DNA of 64,000 nt, from assembly GCA_964035015.1 (NCBI GenBank), contig OZ035997.1:17893666-17957665 (forward strand). Reading direction: 5' to 3'. A program made the position numbers and the translations under genes. The notes under the pieces were generated by a model. The model was not told the DNA's origin, ran no database searches, and saw only the letters and a program-made list of their open reading frames with translations. Below, one piece after another: positions 17,533-28,335 of the stretch; the first letter of the stretch is position 1; the number at the start of each line of letters is the position of its first letter. The DNA comes from Corallium rubrum. Taxonomy: Eukaryota > Cnidaria > Anthozoa > Scleralcyonacea > Coralliidae.

Positions 17533-17718
17533 ATTAATGCTACAGGGAGAGAAATCCTGTTAGTTTGAAATAGTTCTACAGCATAAAATACTCAAGTTAA
17601 ATCTAGGCAAAAAAAGATAATAATTCGATATTTAACAAGCTGACAAAGTTAATTTTTTCGTTTTAATCAAACGTATAATATTTCAAAATCTGCAATATTT
17701 TTGTCAAAATCGTTATGT

Positions 17719-17755
17719 TTCGATCCGTCGAATGTTCTAGCCCCTTCTGGAGCAG
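17719..17755 (+). pseudogene. tRNA-Ile 3' fragment
   Basis: Truncated form with further B-box decay (AATGTTCTAGCCC). Confidence 0.75.
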
Positions 17756-17997
17756 TGTTTTTTCCCCCTTTTATAATAGTTTAAAAAATACTTCTTTTTC
17801 ATAAACTAAATTCCAGATATACTTTCTCAACGCATATAGAGTTTTTTAATTCTAAAAATTTTTAAAGTGCGATTAAGTGTTGTAGTTAATTTAGATCACC
17901 ACTTATAAAATATTCGAATCAAGTATTTTTTACTGAGAGAAAAATTTAGAATTTTTTGGAAGTATTTTCCTAGACTTCAATATAGACATATGTACTC

Positions 17998-18077
17998 AGC
18001 AGGGTGGCGCAGTGCAAGCGTACTGCCTGCGCCCATAACCCAGACAGAGGTCGATGGATCGAAACTATCTCCTGCTA
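17998..18077 (+). pseudogene. tRNA-iMet pseudogene, 8 nt too long
   Basis: Acceptor and T arm are kept, but small insertions around the anticodon arm (TACTGCCTGCGCCCATAACC, then CAGACAGAGG) disrupt the cloverleaf. Confidence 0.8.
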
Positions 18078-18255
18078 ATGCTACTCGGCGAGAAATCCTG
18101 TTAGTTTGAAATAGTTTCACCGCATCAAATACTAAAGTTAAATCTAGACAGAAAATTAAAATTTGAGATTTAACAAAGTCAATTTTTTCGTTTAAAGCAA
18201 ACACATAATATATTAAAATCTACAATATTTTTTCAAAATCGCGGTGTTTCGATCT

Positions 18256-18342
18256 GCTCCAGTGGCTCAGTTGGTTAACGCGTCGTACTTATAGACAGTA
18301 TGCGGAATGCGAAGGTCGAGGGTTCGAGCCCCTCCTGGAGCA
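18256..18342 (+). tRNA. tRNA-Ile(UAU) with 13-nt intron
   Basis: Full 87-base form with perfect acceptor. Differences from the 16069 copy: GTTAACGCG in the D arm (weakens one pair) and one base in the intron. T-run terminator follows. Confidence 0.85.
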
Positions 18343-18587
18343 GTAATTTTTCTTCTTTTTAATAATAGATTTAAAGAACGGACATTTTAAAGACCAAAAT
18401 TCCAGATATGCTTAATCTACGCATGCATTTTCTAATTTGAAGTAATTATAAAATGCAAGGGTGTCTTCTTTATTTAATTTAGATATATAGAAATATAATT
18501 TTCATATTGACGTATTCTTTAATGAGTGCAAAGTTTAGAGTTTCTTTGCATGAAGCTACCTAGTCTTCGACGCGGAAAAACGTGGTC

Positions 18588-18663
18588 AGCGGGGTGGCGC
18601 AGTGGAAGCGTGTTGCATGGTCCCATAACGCAGAGGTCGATGGATCGAGACCATTTACTGCTG
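18588..18663 (+). pseudogene. iMet-variant with 4-nt insertion
   Basis: AGCGGGG start, TTGCATGGTCCCATAACGCAG arm; first copy of the strict 1103-bp unit. Confidence 0.8.
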
Positions 18664-18824
18664 ATGCTACACTTCCCTAGAAGTCCTGTTAGTTTGAAAT
18701 AGTTTTAAGTCTAGGCCGAAAATAATAACAATTCGAGATTTAATGAGCTAACAAAAAAATTTCTTTCTTGAAATCAAACGTATAATAATTATTTCTTTAA
18801 ACGTATTTTTTTCAAAATCGTTAT

Positions 18825-18863
18825 GTTTCGATCCTTCGAGGGTTCGATCTCCTCCTGGAGCAG
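18825..18863 (+). pseudogene. tRNA-Ile 3' fragment
   Basis: Truncated form with GGTTCGATCTCC. Confidence 0.8.
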
Positions 18864-19108
18864 TTATTTTTTTTCCTTTTATAATAGTTTAAAAAATACT
18901 TCTTTTTTGTAAACAAATTTCCAGGTATACTTTCTCAACGCATATAGCCTCTTTTAAATCTAAAAAAAATTTTAAATTTTTTTTAAATTTGTAGTTCATT
19001 TAGATCACCTCGAATAAAATATTTATATCAACGTATGTTTTATTGAGAGAAAAATTTAGAATTTTTTTGGAAGTAGCTTCCTAGCCTTGAACAAAAGGAA
19101 ATGTACTC

Positions 19109-19180
19109 AGCAGCGTGGCGCAGTGGAAGCGTACTGGGCCCATAACCCAGAGGTCGATGGATCGAAACCATCTCCTGCTA
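19109..19180 (+). tRNA. tRNA-iMet(CAU), one acceptor mismatch
   Basis: 72 bases, intact anticodon loop CCCATAA. The acceptor AGCAGCG has C at position 6 facing C67; the D arm ends GCGTACTGGG. Second 1103-bp unit. Functionality uncertain. Confidence 0.75.
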
Positions 19181-19358
19181 ATGCTACTGGGCGAGAAATC
19201 CTGTTAGCTTGAAATAGTTTCACCGCATCAAATACTAAAGTTAAATCTAGACAGAAAATAATAATTCGAGATGTCACTAAGTCAATTTTTTCGTTTAAAG
19301 CAAACACATAATATATTAAAATCTGCAATATTTTTTCAAAATCGCGGTGTTTCGATCT

Positions 19359-19445
19359 GCTCCAGTGGCTCAGTTGGTTAGCGCGTCGTACTTATAGACA
19401 GTATGCGAAATGCGAAGGTAGAGGGTTCGAGCCCCTCCTGGAGCA
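19359..19445 (+). tRNA. tRNA-Ile(UAU) with 13-nt intron
   Basis: Full form; only the variable loop differs (AGGTA for AGGTC). Perfect acceptor stem and T-run terminator. Likely functional. Confidence 0.9.
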
Positions 19446-19690
19446 GTAATTTTTCTTCTTTTTAATAAAAGTTTTTAAGAACGTACATTTTAAAGACCAA
19501 AATTACAGATATGCTTAATCTACGCATGCATTTCCTAATTTGAAGTAATTATAAAATGCAAGGGTGTCTTCTTTATTTAATTTAGATATATAGAAATATA
19601 ATTTTCATATTGACGTATTCTTTAATGAGTGCAAAGTTTAGAGTTTCTTTGCATGAAGCTACCTAGTCTTCCACGCGGAAAAACGTGGTC

Positions 19691-19766
19691 AGCGGGGTGG
19701 CGCAGTGGAAGCGTGTTGCATGGCCCCATAACGCAGAGGTCGATGGATCGAGACCATTTATTGCTG
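19691..19766 (+). pseudogene. iMet-variant with 4-nt insertion
   Basis: Second copy in the 1103-bp block; arm reads GCATGGCCCCATAACGCAG. Confidence 0.8.
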
Positions 19767-19929
19767 ATGCTACACTGCCCTAGAAGTCCTGTTAGTTTGA
19801 AATAGTTTTAAGTCTAGGCCGAAAATAATAACAATTCGAGATTTAATGAGCTAACAAAAAAATTTCTTTCTTGAAATCAAACGTATAATAATTATTTCTT
19901 TAAACGTATTTTTTTCAAAATCGTTATGT

Positions 19930-19974
19930 TTCGATCCTTCGAGGGTTCGATCTCCTCCTGGAGCAGTTATTTTT
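19930..19974 (+). pseudogene. tRNA-Ile 3' fragment
   Basis: Truncated form, identical over its tRNA-derived part to the previous unit. Confidence 0.8.
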
Positions 19975-20211
19975 TATCCTTTTATAATAGTTTAAAAAAT
20001 ACTTCTTTTTTGTAAACTAATTTCCAGGTATACTTTCTCAACGCATATAGCCTCTTTTAAATTTAAAAAAAATTTTAAATTTTTTTTAAATTTGTAGTTC
20101 ATTTAGATCACCTCGAATAAAATATTTATATCAACGTATGTTTTATTGAGAGAAAAATTTAGAATTTTTTTGGAAGTAGCTTCCTAGCCTTGAACAAAAG
20201 GAAATGTACTC

Positions 20212-20283
20212 AGCAGCGTGGCGCAGTGGAAGCGTACTGGGCCCATAACCCAGAGGTCGATGGATCGAAACCATCTCCTGCTA
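20212..20283 (+). tRNA. tRNA-iMet(CAU), one acceptor mismatch
   Basis: Same sequence as the 19109 copy, 1103 bases later, including the AGCAGCG acceptor. Confidence 0.75.
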
Positions 20284-20461
20284 ATGCTACTGGGCGAGAA
20301 ATCCTGTTAGCTTGAAATAGTTTCACCGCATCAAATACTAAAGTTAAATCTAGACAGAAAATAATAATTCGAGATGTCACTAAGTCAATTTTTTCGTTTA
20401 AAGCAAACACATAATATATTAAAATCTACAATATTTTTTCAAAATCGCGGTGTTTCGATCT

Positions 20462-20548
20462 GCTCCAGTGGCTCAGTTGGTTAGCGCGTCGTACTTATAG
20501 ACAGTATGCGAAATGCGAAGGTAGAGGGTTCGAGCCCCTCCTGGAGCA
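20462..20548 (+). tRNA. tRNA-Ile(UAU) with 13-nt intron
   Basis: Same sequence as the 19359 copy including AGGTA in the variable loop. Likely functional. Confidence 0.9.
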
Positions 20549-20793
20549 GTAATTTTTCTTCTTTTTAATAAAAGTTTTTAAGAACGTACATTTTAAAGAC
20601 CAAAATTACAGATATGCTTAATCTACGCATGCATTTCCTAATTTGAAGTAATTATAAAATGCAAGGGTGTCTTCTTTATTTAATTTAGATATATAGAAAT
20701 ATAATTTTTATATTGACGTATTCTTTAATGAGTGCAAATTTTAAAGTTTCTTTGCATGAAGCTACGTAGTCTTGGACGTGGAAAAACGTGGTC

Positions 20794-20869
20794 AGCGGGG
20801 TGGCGCAGTGGAAGCGTGTTCCATGGTCCCATAACGCAGAGGTCGATGGATCGAGACTATTTACTGCTG
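20794..20869 (+). pseudogene. iMet-variant with 4-nt insertion
   Basis: Third copy in the 1103-bp block; TTCCATGGTCCC and GAGACTATT show extra drift. Confidence 0.8.
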
Positions 20870-21035
20870 ATGCTACACTGCCCTAGAAGTCCTGTTAGTT
20901 TGAAATAGTTTTAAATCTAGGCAGAAAATAATAACAATTCGAGATTTAACAAGCTAACAAAAAAAAATTTCTTTCTTGAAATCAAACGTATAATAATTAT
21001 TTCTTTAAACGTATTTTTTTCAAAATCGTTATGTT

Positions 21036-21069
21036 TCGATCCTTAGAGGGTTCGATCGCCTCCTGGAGT
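21036..21069 (+). pseudogene. tRNA-Ile 3' fragment
   Basis: Truncated form with GGTTCGATCGCC and a mutated acceptor end (GGAGTAG). Confidence 0.75.
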
Positions 21070-21316
21070 AGTTATTTTTTTTCCTTTTATAATAGTTTAA
21101 AAAATACTTCTTTTTTGTAAACTAATTTCCAGGTATACTTTCTCAACGCATATAGACTCTTTTAAATCTAAAAAAAATTTTAAATTCCATTTAGATTTGT
21201 AGTTCCTTTAGATCACCTCGAATAAAATATTTATTTCAACGTATGTTTTATTGAGAGAAAAATTTAGAATTTTTTTGGAAGTAGCTTCATAGCCTTGAAC
21301 AAAAAGAAATGTACTC

Positions 21317-21388
21317 AGCAGCGTGGCGCAGTGGAAGCGTGCTGGGCCCATAACCCGGAGGTCGATGGATTGAAACCATCTCCTGCTA
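21317..21388 (+). pseudogene. tRNA-iMet, weakly decayed
   Basis: CAU anticodon intact, but AGCAGCG acceptor mismatch, CCCGG in the anticodon stem and ATTGAAA in the T loop. Confidence 0.7.
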
Positions 21389-21575
21389 ATGCTACTGGGA
21401 GAGAAATCCTGTTAGCGTGAAATAGTTTCACCGCATAAAATACTAAAGTTAAATCTAGGCATAAAATAATAATAATTCGAGATTTAACAAAGTCATTTTT
21501 TTGTTTAAATCAAACGTATAATAATATTTCAAAATCTGCAATATTTTTTTCAAAATCGTTATGTTTCGAACCGTC

Positions 21576-21600
21576 GAGGCTTCGAGCACCACCTGGAGCA
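21576..21600 (+). pseudogene. tRNA-Ile 3' fragment
   Basis: Truncated form, GGCTTCGAGCACC. Confidence 0.7.
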
Positions 21601-21840
21601 GTAATTATTTGATTTTATAAAGCTTAAATACACTTCTTTTTTATAAACTAAATTCCAGGTGTACTTTCTCAAGGCAAATAGACTTTTTTAATTCTAAAAA
21701 CATTTAAAATCCATTTAAATTTGTAGTTCATTTAGATGACCGCGAATGATATATTCATATCAACGTATTTTTTATTGAGAGAAAAATTTAGCGTTTTTTT
21801 GGAAGTAGCTTCGTAGCCTTGCACAAAAATAAATGTACTC

Positions 21841-21912
21841 AGCAGGGTGGCGCAGTGGAAGCGTGCTGGGCCCATAACCCAGAGGTCGATGGATCGAAAC
21901 CATCTCCTGCTA
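21841..21912 (+). tRNA. tRNA-iMet(CAU), consensus copy
   Basis: All stems pair (acceptor AGCAGGG/TCCTGCT with one G-T), anticodon stem CTGGG/CCCAG, loop CCCATAA, and the T loop starts with A rather than T, the eukaryotic initiator hallmark. Likely functional. Confidence 0.93.
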
Positions 21913-22099
21913 ATTAATGCTACTGGGAGAGAAATCCTGTTAATTTGAAATAGTTTTACAGCATAAAATACTAAAGTTAAATCTAGGCAAAAGATAGTAA
22001 TAATTCGATATTTAACAAGCTGACAAAGTCAATTTTTTCGTTTAAATCAAACGTATAATATTTCAAAATCTGCAATATCTTTTCAAAATCGTTATGTTT

Positions 22100-22134
22100 C
22101 GATCCGTCGAGGGTTCTAGCCCCTTCTGAAGCAG
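22100..22134 (+). pseudogene. tRNA-Ile 3' fragment
   Basis: Truncated form with decayed B box and CTGAAGCAG end. Confidence 0.75.
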
Positions 22135-22377
22135 TGTTTTTTCCCCCTTTTATAATAGTTTAAAAAATACTTCTTTTTCATAAACTAACTTCCAGGTATA
22201 CTTTCTCAACGCATATAGAGTTTTTTAATTCTAAAAATTTTTAAAATGCCATTAACAGTTGTAGTTAATTTAGATCACCACGTATAAAATATTCATATCA
22301 AGTATTTTTTATTAAGAGAAAAAATTTAGAAATTTTTGGAAGTATTTTCGTAGACTTCAACATAGACAAATGTACTC

Positions 22378-22491
22378 CGCAGGGTGGCGCAGTGCAAGCG
22401 TGCTGCGCCAATAACCCAGTTGGTTAGCCCGTCGTACTTATAGACAGTATGCGAAATGCGAAGGTCGAGGGTTCGATCCCCTCCTGGAGCA
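22378..22491 (+). pseudogene. chimeric iMet-Ile tRNA gene
   Basis: The first about 40 bases are iMet (GCAGGGTGGCGC through ATAACCCAG). The sequence then continues as tRNA-Ile from CAGTTGGTTAG, through the UAU anticodon arm, intron and perfect 3' end. The switch is at a shared CAG, so it is a recombination or deletion joint that removed the 3' half of iMet, the spacer and the 5' end of Ile. Confidence 0.85.
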
Positions 22492-22736
22492 GTAATTTTT
22501 CTTCTTTTTAATAATAGTTTTAAAGAACGGACATTTTAAAGACCAAAATTCCAGATATGCTTAATCTACGCATGCATTTTCTAATTTGAAGTAATTATAA
22601 AATGCAAGGGTGTCTTCTTTATTTAATTTAGATATATAGAAATATAATTTTCATATTGACGTATTCTTTAATGAGTGCAAAGTTTAAAGTTTCTTTGCAT
22701 GAAGCTACGTAGTCTTGGACGTGGAAAAACGTGGTC

Positions 22737-22812
22737 GGCGGGGTGGCGCAGTGGAAGCGTGCTGCATGGTCCCATAACGCAGAGTTCGATGGATCGAGAC
22801 CATTTCCTGCTG
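22737..22812 (+). pseudogene. iMet-variant with 4-nt insertion
   Basis: GGCGGGG start and the usual GCATGG insertion; AGAGTTCG in the variable loop. The Ile fragment expected next is deleted. Confidence 0.8.
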
Positions 22813-23087
22813 ATGCTATACTAGCCTAGAAGTCCTGTTAGTTTGAAATAGTTTTAAATCTAGGCAGAAAATAATAACAATTCGAGATTTAACAAGCTAA
22901 CAAAAAAATTTCTTTCTTGAAATCAAACGTATAATAATTATTTCTTTAAACGTATTTTCTCAAAATCGTTTAGTTCATTTAGTTGACCACGAATGATATA
23001 TTCATATCAACGTATTTTTTATTTAGAGAAAAATTTAGAATTTTTTTGGAAGTAGCTTCGTAGCCTTGCACAAAAATAAATGTACTC

Positions 23088-23159
23088 AGCAGGGTGGCGC
23101 AGTGGAAGCGTGCTGGGCCCATAACCCAGAGGTCGATGGATCGAAACCATTTCCTGCTA
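23088..23159 (+). tRNA. tRNA-iMet(CAU)
   Basis: Matches consensus except one G-U pair at the base of the T stem (CCATT). Likely functional. Confidence 0.85.
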
Positions 23160-23343
23160 ATGCTACTGGGAGAGAAATCCTGTTAGTTTGAAACAGTTTT
23201 ACAGCATAAAATACTAAAGTTAAATCTAGGCAAAAAATAATAATAATTCGATATTTAACAAGCTGACAAAGTCAATTTTTTCGTTTAAATCAAACGTATA
23301 ATATTTCAAAATCTGCAATATTTTTTTCAAAGTCGTTGTGTTT

Positions 23344-23376
23344 GGATCCGTCGGGGTTCTAGCCCCTTCTGGAGCA
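23344..23376 (+). pseudogene. tRNA-Ile 3' fragment
   Basis: Truncated form, decayed (GTCGGGGTTCTAGCCC). Confidence 0.7.
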
Positions 23377-23622
23377 GAGTTTTTCCCCCTTTTATAATAG
23401 TTTAAAAAATACTTCTTTTTTGTAAAACTAATTTCCAGGTATACTTTCTCAACGCATATAGACTCTTTTAAATCTAAAAAAAATTTTAAATTCCATTTAG
23501 ATTTGTAGTTCATTTAGATCACCTCGAATAAAATATTCATATCAACGTAAGTTTTATTGAGAGAAAAATTTAGAATTTTTTTGGAAGTAGCTTCCTAGCC
23601 TTGAACAAAAGGAAATCTACTC

Positions 23623-23694
23623 AGCAGCGTGGCGCAGTGGAAGCGTGATGGGCTCATAACCCAGAAGTCGATGGATCGAAACCATCTCCTGCTA
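23623..23694 (+). pseudogene. tRNA-iMet, decayed
   Basis: AGCAGCG acceptor mismatch and GATGGGCTCATAACCCAG anticodon arm with an A-G clash; CAU is kept. Confidence 0.7.
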
Positions 23695-23871
23695 ATGCTA
23701 CTGGGCGATAAATCCTGTTAGCTTGAAATAGTTTCACCGCATCAAATACTAAAGTTAAATCTAGACAGAAAATAATAATTCGAGATTTAACAAAGTCAAT
23801 TTTTTGTTTGAAGCAAACACATAATATATTAAAATCTGCAATATTTTTTCAAAATCGCGGTGTTTCGATCT

Positions 23872-23958
23872 GCGGCAGTGGCTCAGTTGGTTAGCGCGTC
23901 GTACTTATAGACAGTATGCGAAATGCGAAGTTCGAGGGTTCGAGCCCCTCCTGGAGCA
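23872..23958 (+). pseudogene. tRNA-Ile(UAU), acceptor damaged
   Basis: Full length with intron, but the acceptor begins GCGGCAG, giving two mismatches against CTGGAGC, and the variable loop is AGTTC. Confidence 0.75.
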
Positions 23959-24203
23959 GTAATTTTTCTTCTTTTTAATAATAGTTTTAAAGAACGGACA
24001 TTTTAAAGACCAAAATTCCAGATATGCTTAATCTACGCATGCATTTTCTAATTTGAAGTAATTATAAAATGCAAGGGTGTCTTCTTTATTTAATTTAGAT
24101 ATACAGAAATATAATTTTCATATTGACGTATTCTTTAATGAGTGCAAAGTTTAAAGTTTCTTTGCATGATGCTACGTAGTCTTGGACGTGGAAAAACGTG
24201 GTC

Positions 24204-24279
24204 GGCGGGTTGGCGCAGTGGAAGCGTGCTGCATGGTCCCATAACGCAGAGTTCGATGGATCGAGACCATTTCCTGCTG
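24204..24279 (+). pseudogene. iMet-variant with 4-nt insertion
   Basis: GGCGGGT start; start of the second, about 1101-bp, repeat block. Confidence 0.8.
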
Positions 24280-24443
24280 ATCCTATACTGGCCTAGAAGT
24301 CCTGTTAGTTTGAAATAGTTTTAAATCTAGGCAGAAAATAATAACAATTCGAGACTTAACAAGCTAACAAAAAAATTTCTTTCCTGAAATCAAACGTATA
24401 ATAATTATTTCTTTAAACGTATTTATTTCAAAATCGTTATGTT

Positions 24444-24478
24444 TCGATCCTTCGAGGGTTCGAGCTCCTCCTGGAGCA
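24444..24478 (+). pseudogene. tRNA-Ile 3' fragment
   Basis: Truncated form with intact GGTTCGAGCTCC. Confidence 0.8.
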
Positions 24479-24722
24479 GTTATTTTTTTCCTTTTATAAT
24501 AGTTTAAAAAATACTTCTTTTTTATAAACTAAATTACAGGTGTACTTTCTCAACGCAAATAGACTTTTTTATTTCTAAAAATTTTTAAAATTCCATTTAA
24601 ATTTCTAGTTCATTTAGTTGACCACGAATGATATATTCATATCAACGTATTTCTTATTGAGAGAAAAATTTAGCCTTTTTTTGGAACTAGCTTCGTAGCC
24701 TTGCACAAAAATAAATGTACTC

Positions 24723-24794
24723 AGCAGGGTGGCGCAGTGGAAGCGTGCTGGGCCCATAACCCAGAGGTCGATGGATCGAAACCATCTCCTGCTA
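24723..24794 (+). tRNA. tRNA-iMet(CAU), consensus copy
   Basis: Identical to the 21841 copy over all 72 bases. Likely functional. Confidence 0.93.
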
Positions 24795-24972
24795 ATGCTA
24801 CTGGGCGAGAAATCCTGTTAGCTTGAGATAGTTTCACCGCATCAAATACTAAAGTTAAATGTAGACAGAAAATAATAATTCGAGATTTAACAAAGTCAAT
24901 TTTCTCGTTTAAAGCAAACACATAATATATTAAAATCTACAATATTTTTTCAAAATCGCGGCGTTTCGATCC

Positions 24973-25059
24973 GCGCCAGTGGCTCAGTTGGTTAGCGCAT
25001 CGTACTTATAAACAGTATGCGAAATGCGAAGGTCGAGGGTTCGAGCCCCTCCGGGAGCA
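24973..25059 (+). pseudogene. tRNA-Ile(UAU), acceptor damaged
   Basis: GCGCCAG against CGGGAGC gives two mismatches; the intron begins AACAG. Otherwise complete. Confidence 0.75.
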
Positions 25060-25304
25060 GTAATTTTTCTTCTTTTTAATAATAGTTTTAAAGAACGGAC
25101 ATTTTAAAGACCAAAATTCCAGATATGCTTAATCTACGCATGCATTTTCTAATTTGAAGTAATTATAAAATGCAAGGGTGTCTTCTTTATTTAATTTAGA
25201 TATATAGAAATATAATTTTCATATTGACGTATTCTTTAATGAGTGCAAAGTTTAAAGTTTCTTTGCATGAAGCTACGTAGTCTTGGACGTGGAAAAACGT
25301 GGTC

Positions 25305-25380
25305 GGCGGGGTGGCGCAGTGGAAGCGTGCTGCATGGTCCCATAACGCAGAGTTCGATGGATCGAGACCATTTCCTGCTG
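25305..25380 (+). pseudogene. iMet-variant with 4-nt insertion
   Basis: Same as the 22737 copy in its tRNA-derived part. Confidence 0.8.
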
Positions 25381-25552
25381 ATGCTATACTAGCCTAGAAG
25401 TCCTGTTAGTTTGAAATAGTTTTAAATCTAGGCAGAAAATAATAACAATTCGAGATTTAACAAGCTAACAAAAAAATTTCTTTCTTGAAATCAAACGTAT
25501 AATAATTATTTCTTTTAACGTATTATTTCAAAATCGTTATGTTTCGATCCTT

Positions 25553-25578
25553 CAAGGGTTCGAGCTCCTCCTGGAGCA
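25553..25578 (+). pseudogene. tRNA-Ile 3' fragment
   Basis: Truncated form, TCAAGGGTTCGAGCTCC. Confidence 0.8.
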
Positions 25579-25833
25579 GTTATCTTTTTTCCTTTTATAA
25601 TAGTTTAAAAAATACTTCTTTTTTGTAAAACTAATTTCCAGGTATACTTTCTTAACGCATATAGACTTTTTTAAATCTAAAAAAAATTTTAAATTCCATT
25701 TAGATTTGTAGTTCATTACTTCATTTAGATCACCTCGAATAAAATATTTATATCAAGGTATGTTTTATTGAGAGAAAAATTTAGAATTTTTTTGGAAGTA
25801 GCTTCGTAGCCTTGAACAAAAGGAAATGTACTC

Positions 25834-25905
25834 AGCCGCGTAGCGCAGCGGAAACGTGCTGGGCCCATAATCCAGAGGTCGATTGATTGAAACCATCTCC
25901 TGCTA
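25834..25905 (+). pseudogene. tRNA-iMet, decayed
   Basis: Changes in every arm (AGCCGCGTAG, GAAACGTG, TCCAG, GATTGATTGA); CAU is kept. Confidence 0.75.
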
Positions 25906-26087
25906 ATGCTACTGGGAGAGAAATCCTGTTAGCTTGAAATAGTTTCACCGCATAAAATACTAAAGTTAAATCTAGGCAGAAAATAATAATAATTCGAGAT
26001 TTAAAAAGCTAACAAAGTCATTTTTTTGTTAAAATCAAACGTATAATGTTTCAAAATCTGCAATATTTTTTTCAAAATCGTTATGTT

Positions 26088-26123
26088 TCGATCCGTCGAG
26101 GGTTTGATACTCTCCTCGAGCAG
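26088..26123 (+). pseudogene. tRNA-Ile 3' fragment
   Basis: Truncated form, GGTTTGATACTCTCCTCG. Confidence 0.7.
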
Positions 26124-26368
26124 TATTTTCTTTTCCTTTTCTATTAGTTTTCAAAATACTTCTTTTTTATAAACTAAATTCCAGGTATTCTTTCTCAACG
26201 CATATAGACTTTTTTAATTCTAAAAAAATGTTTAATTCCTTTTGGATTTGTAGTTCATTTAGATCACCTCAAATAAAATATTCATATCAACGTATCTTTT
26301 ATTGAGAGAAAAATTTAGGCTTTTTTTTGGAAGTAGCTTCGTAGTCTTCAACGTAACCAAATGTACTT

Positions 26369-26440
26369 AGCAGGGTGGCGCAGTGGAAGCGTGCTGGGCC
26401 CATACCCTAGAGGTCGATGGATCGAAACCATCTCCTGCTA
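26369..26440 (+). pseudogene. tRNA-iMet, anticodon stem damaged
   Basis: Consensus acceptor and T arm, but CCCATACCCTAG disrupts the anticodon loop and stem. Confidence 0.7.
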
Positions 26441-26627
26441 CTGCTGCTGGGTGAGAAATCCTGTTAGCTTGAAATTGTTTTACAGCATAAAATACTGAAA
26501 TTAAATCTAGGTAGAAAATAATAATAATTCGTGGTTTGACAAGCAACAAAGTCAATTTTTTGCTTAAAGCAAACATATAATATATCAAAATCAACAATAT
26601 TTTTTCAAAATCGCTAGGTTTCGATCC

Positions 26628-26714
26628 GCTCCAGTGGCTCAGTTGGTTAGCGCGTCGTACTTATAGACAGTATGCGAAATGCGAAGGTCGAGGGTTCGAC
26701 CCCCTCCTGGAGCA
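26628..26714 (+). tRNA. tRNA-Ile(UAU) with 13-nt intron
   Basis: Full form, perfect acceptor, GGTTCGACCCC B box and T-run terminator. Likely functional. Confidence 0.9.
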
Positions 26715-26957
26715 GTAATTTTTCTTCTTTTTAACAGTTTTAAAGAATGGACATTTTAAAGACCTAAGCTCCAGATATGCTTTATCTACGCAAGACATTT
26801 TCTAATTTGAAGTAATTATAAAATGCAAGGGTGTCTTCTTTATTTAATTTAGATATATAAAAATATAATTTTCATATCTACGTCTTCTTTAATGAGTGCA
26901 AATTTTAAATTTTCCTTGCAAGAAGCTACGTGGTTTTGGGCGTAGAAAAACGTGGTC

Positions 26958-27033
26958 AGCGGGGTGGCGCAGTGGAAGCGTGCTTCATGGGCCCATAACC
27001 CAGAATTCGATGGATCGAGACCATTTCCCGCTG
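26958..27033 (+). pseudogene. iMet-variant with 4-nt insertion
   Basis: TTCATGGGCCCATAACCCAG arm, closest of the variants to true iMet. Confidence 0.75.
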
Positions 27034-27215
27034 ATGCTACTGGCCATGAAGTCCTGTTAGTTTGAAATAGATTTCCTGAATAAATTACTAAAGTTAAATC
27101 TTGACAGAAAATAATAATAATTTGACATTAAACAAGCTGACAAAGTCAATTTTTTGTTGAAATCAAACGTATAAAATTTCAAAATCTGCAATATTTTTTT
27201 CAAAATCGTTATGTT

Positions 27216-27250
27216 TCGATCCGTCGAGGGTTCTAGCCCCTTCGGGAGCA
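27216..27250 (+). pseudogene. tRNA-Ile 3' fragment
   Basis: Truncated form, GGGTTCTAGCCCCTTC. Confidence 0.7.
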
Positions 27251-27494
27251 GTACTTTTCCCCCCTTTTATAATAGTTTAAAAACTACTTCTTTTTCATAA
27301 ATTGAATTCCAGGTATACTTTCTCAACGCATATAGAGTTTTTTAATTCTAAAAAAATTTTAAATTCTATTAAGAGTTGTAGTTAATTTAGATCACCACGA
27401 GTAAAATATTCATATCAAGTATTTCTTATTGAGAGAAAAGTTTACACTTTTTTGGGAAGTAGCTTCGTAGCTTTCAACATAAACAAATGTACTC

Positions 27495-27553
27495 AGCAGG
27501 GTGGCGCAGTGGAAGCGTGCTGTGCCCATAACCCAGAGGTCGATGGATCGAAA
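27495..27553 (+). pseudogene. tRNA-iMet truncated after the T loop
   Basis: Normal to GGATCGAAA, then jumps to TCCTGTTA of the downstream spacer. GAAA is shared at both ends of the deletion, so a short-homology deletion removed the 3' end. Confidence 0.85.
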
Positions 27554-27724
27554 TCCTGTTAATTTGAAATAGATTCAGTGCATGAAATAATAAAGTTAAA
27601 TCTAAGCAGAAAATACTAATAATTCGAGATTTAACAAGCCAACAAAGTCAATTTCTTTGTTTAAAGCAAAAACATAATATATCAAAATCTACAATATTTT
27701 CTTAAAATCGCTATGTTTCGATCC

Positions 27725-27813
27725 GCTCCAGTGGCTCAGTTGATTAGCGCGTCATACTTATAGACAGTATGCGAAATCGACGAAGGTCGAGGGTTCGAGC
27801 ACCTCCTGGAGCA
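27725..27813 (+). pseudogene. tRNA-Ile(UAU), 89 nt
   Basis: Perfect acceptor, but two extra bases and changes in the anticodon arm and intron region (TCATACTTATA, GAAATCGACG) and TTGATTAG in the D arm. Probably inactive. Confidence 0.7.
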
Positions 27814-28059
27814 GTAATTTTTCTTCTTTTTAATAATAGTCTTAAGGAACGGACATTTTAAAGACCTAAATTCCAGGTATGCTTTATCTACCCAAGGCAT
27901 TTTCTAACTTGAAGTAATTATAAAATACAAGGGTGTCTTCTTTATTTAATTTAGATGTATAGAAATATAATTTTCATATCGACGTATTCTTTATTGAGTG
28001 CAAAGTTTAAATTTTCTTTGCAAGAAGCTACGTAGTTTTTTACGTAGAAATACGTGGTC

Positions 28060-28114
28060 AGCATGGTGGCGCAGTGGAACCCAGAGGTCGTTGGATCCAG
28101 ACCATTTCCTGCTT
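28060..28114 (+). pseudogene. iMet-variant lacking its anticodon arm
   Basis: GGCGCAGTGGAA joins directly to CCCAGAGG; 55 bases remain. Confidence 0.8.
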
Positions 28115-28303
28115 ATTCTACTGGCCTAGAAGTCCTATTAGTTTGAAATAGTTTTACTGCATAAAATACTAAAGTTAAATCTAGGCAGAAAATAATAATA
28201 ATTCATGATTTAAGAAGCTAACAAAGTCAATATTTTGGTTTAAATCAAACGTATAATATTTCAAAATCTGCAATATTTGTTTCGAAATCGCGGTTATGTT
28301 TCG

Positions 28304-28335
28304 ATCCGTCAAGGGTTCGATCCCCTCCTGGAGCA
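28304..28335 (+). pseudogene. tRNA-Ile 3' fragment
   Basis: Truncated form, but its downstream spacer is the one that normally follows full-length tRNA-Ile genes. Confidence 0.7.

Noticed and set aside
15814..26597. Minus-strand frames of 66-76 codons containing DGFDPSTSGLWAQ
   Set aside because: They are antisense reads of tRNA-iMet genes plus spacer and repeat with the array; not proteins.
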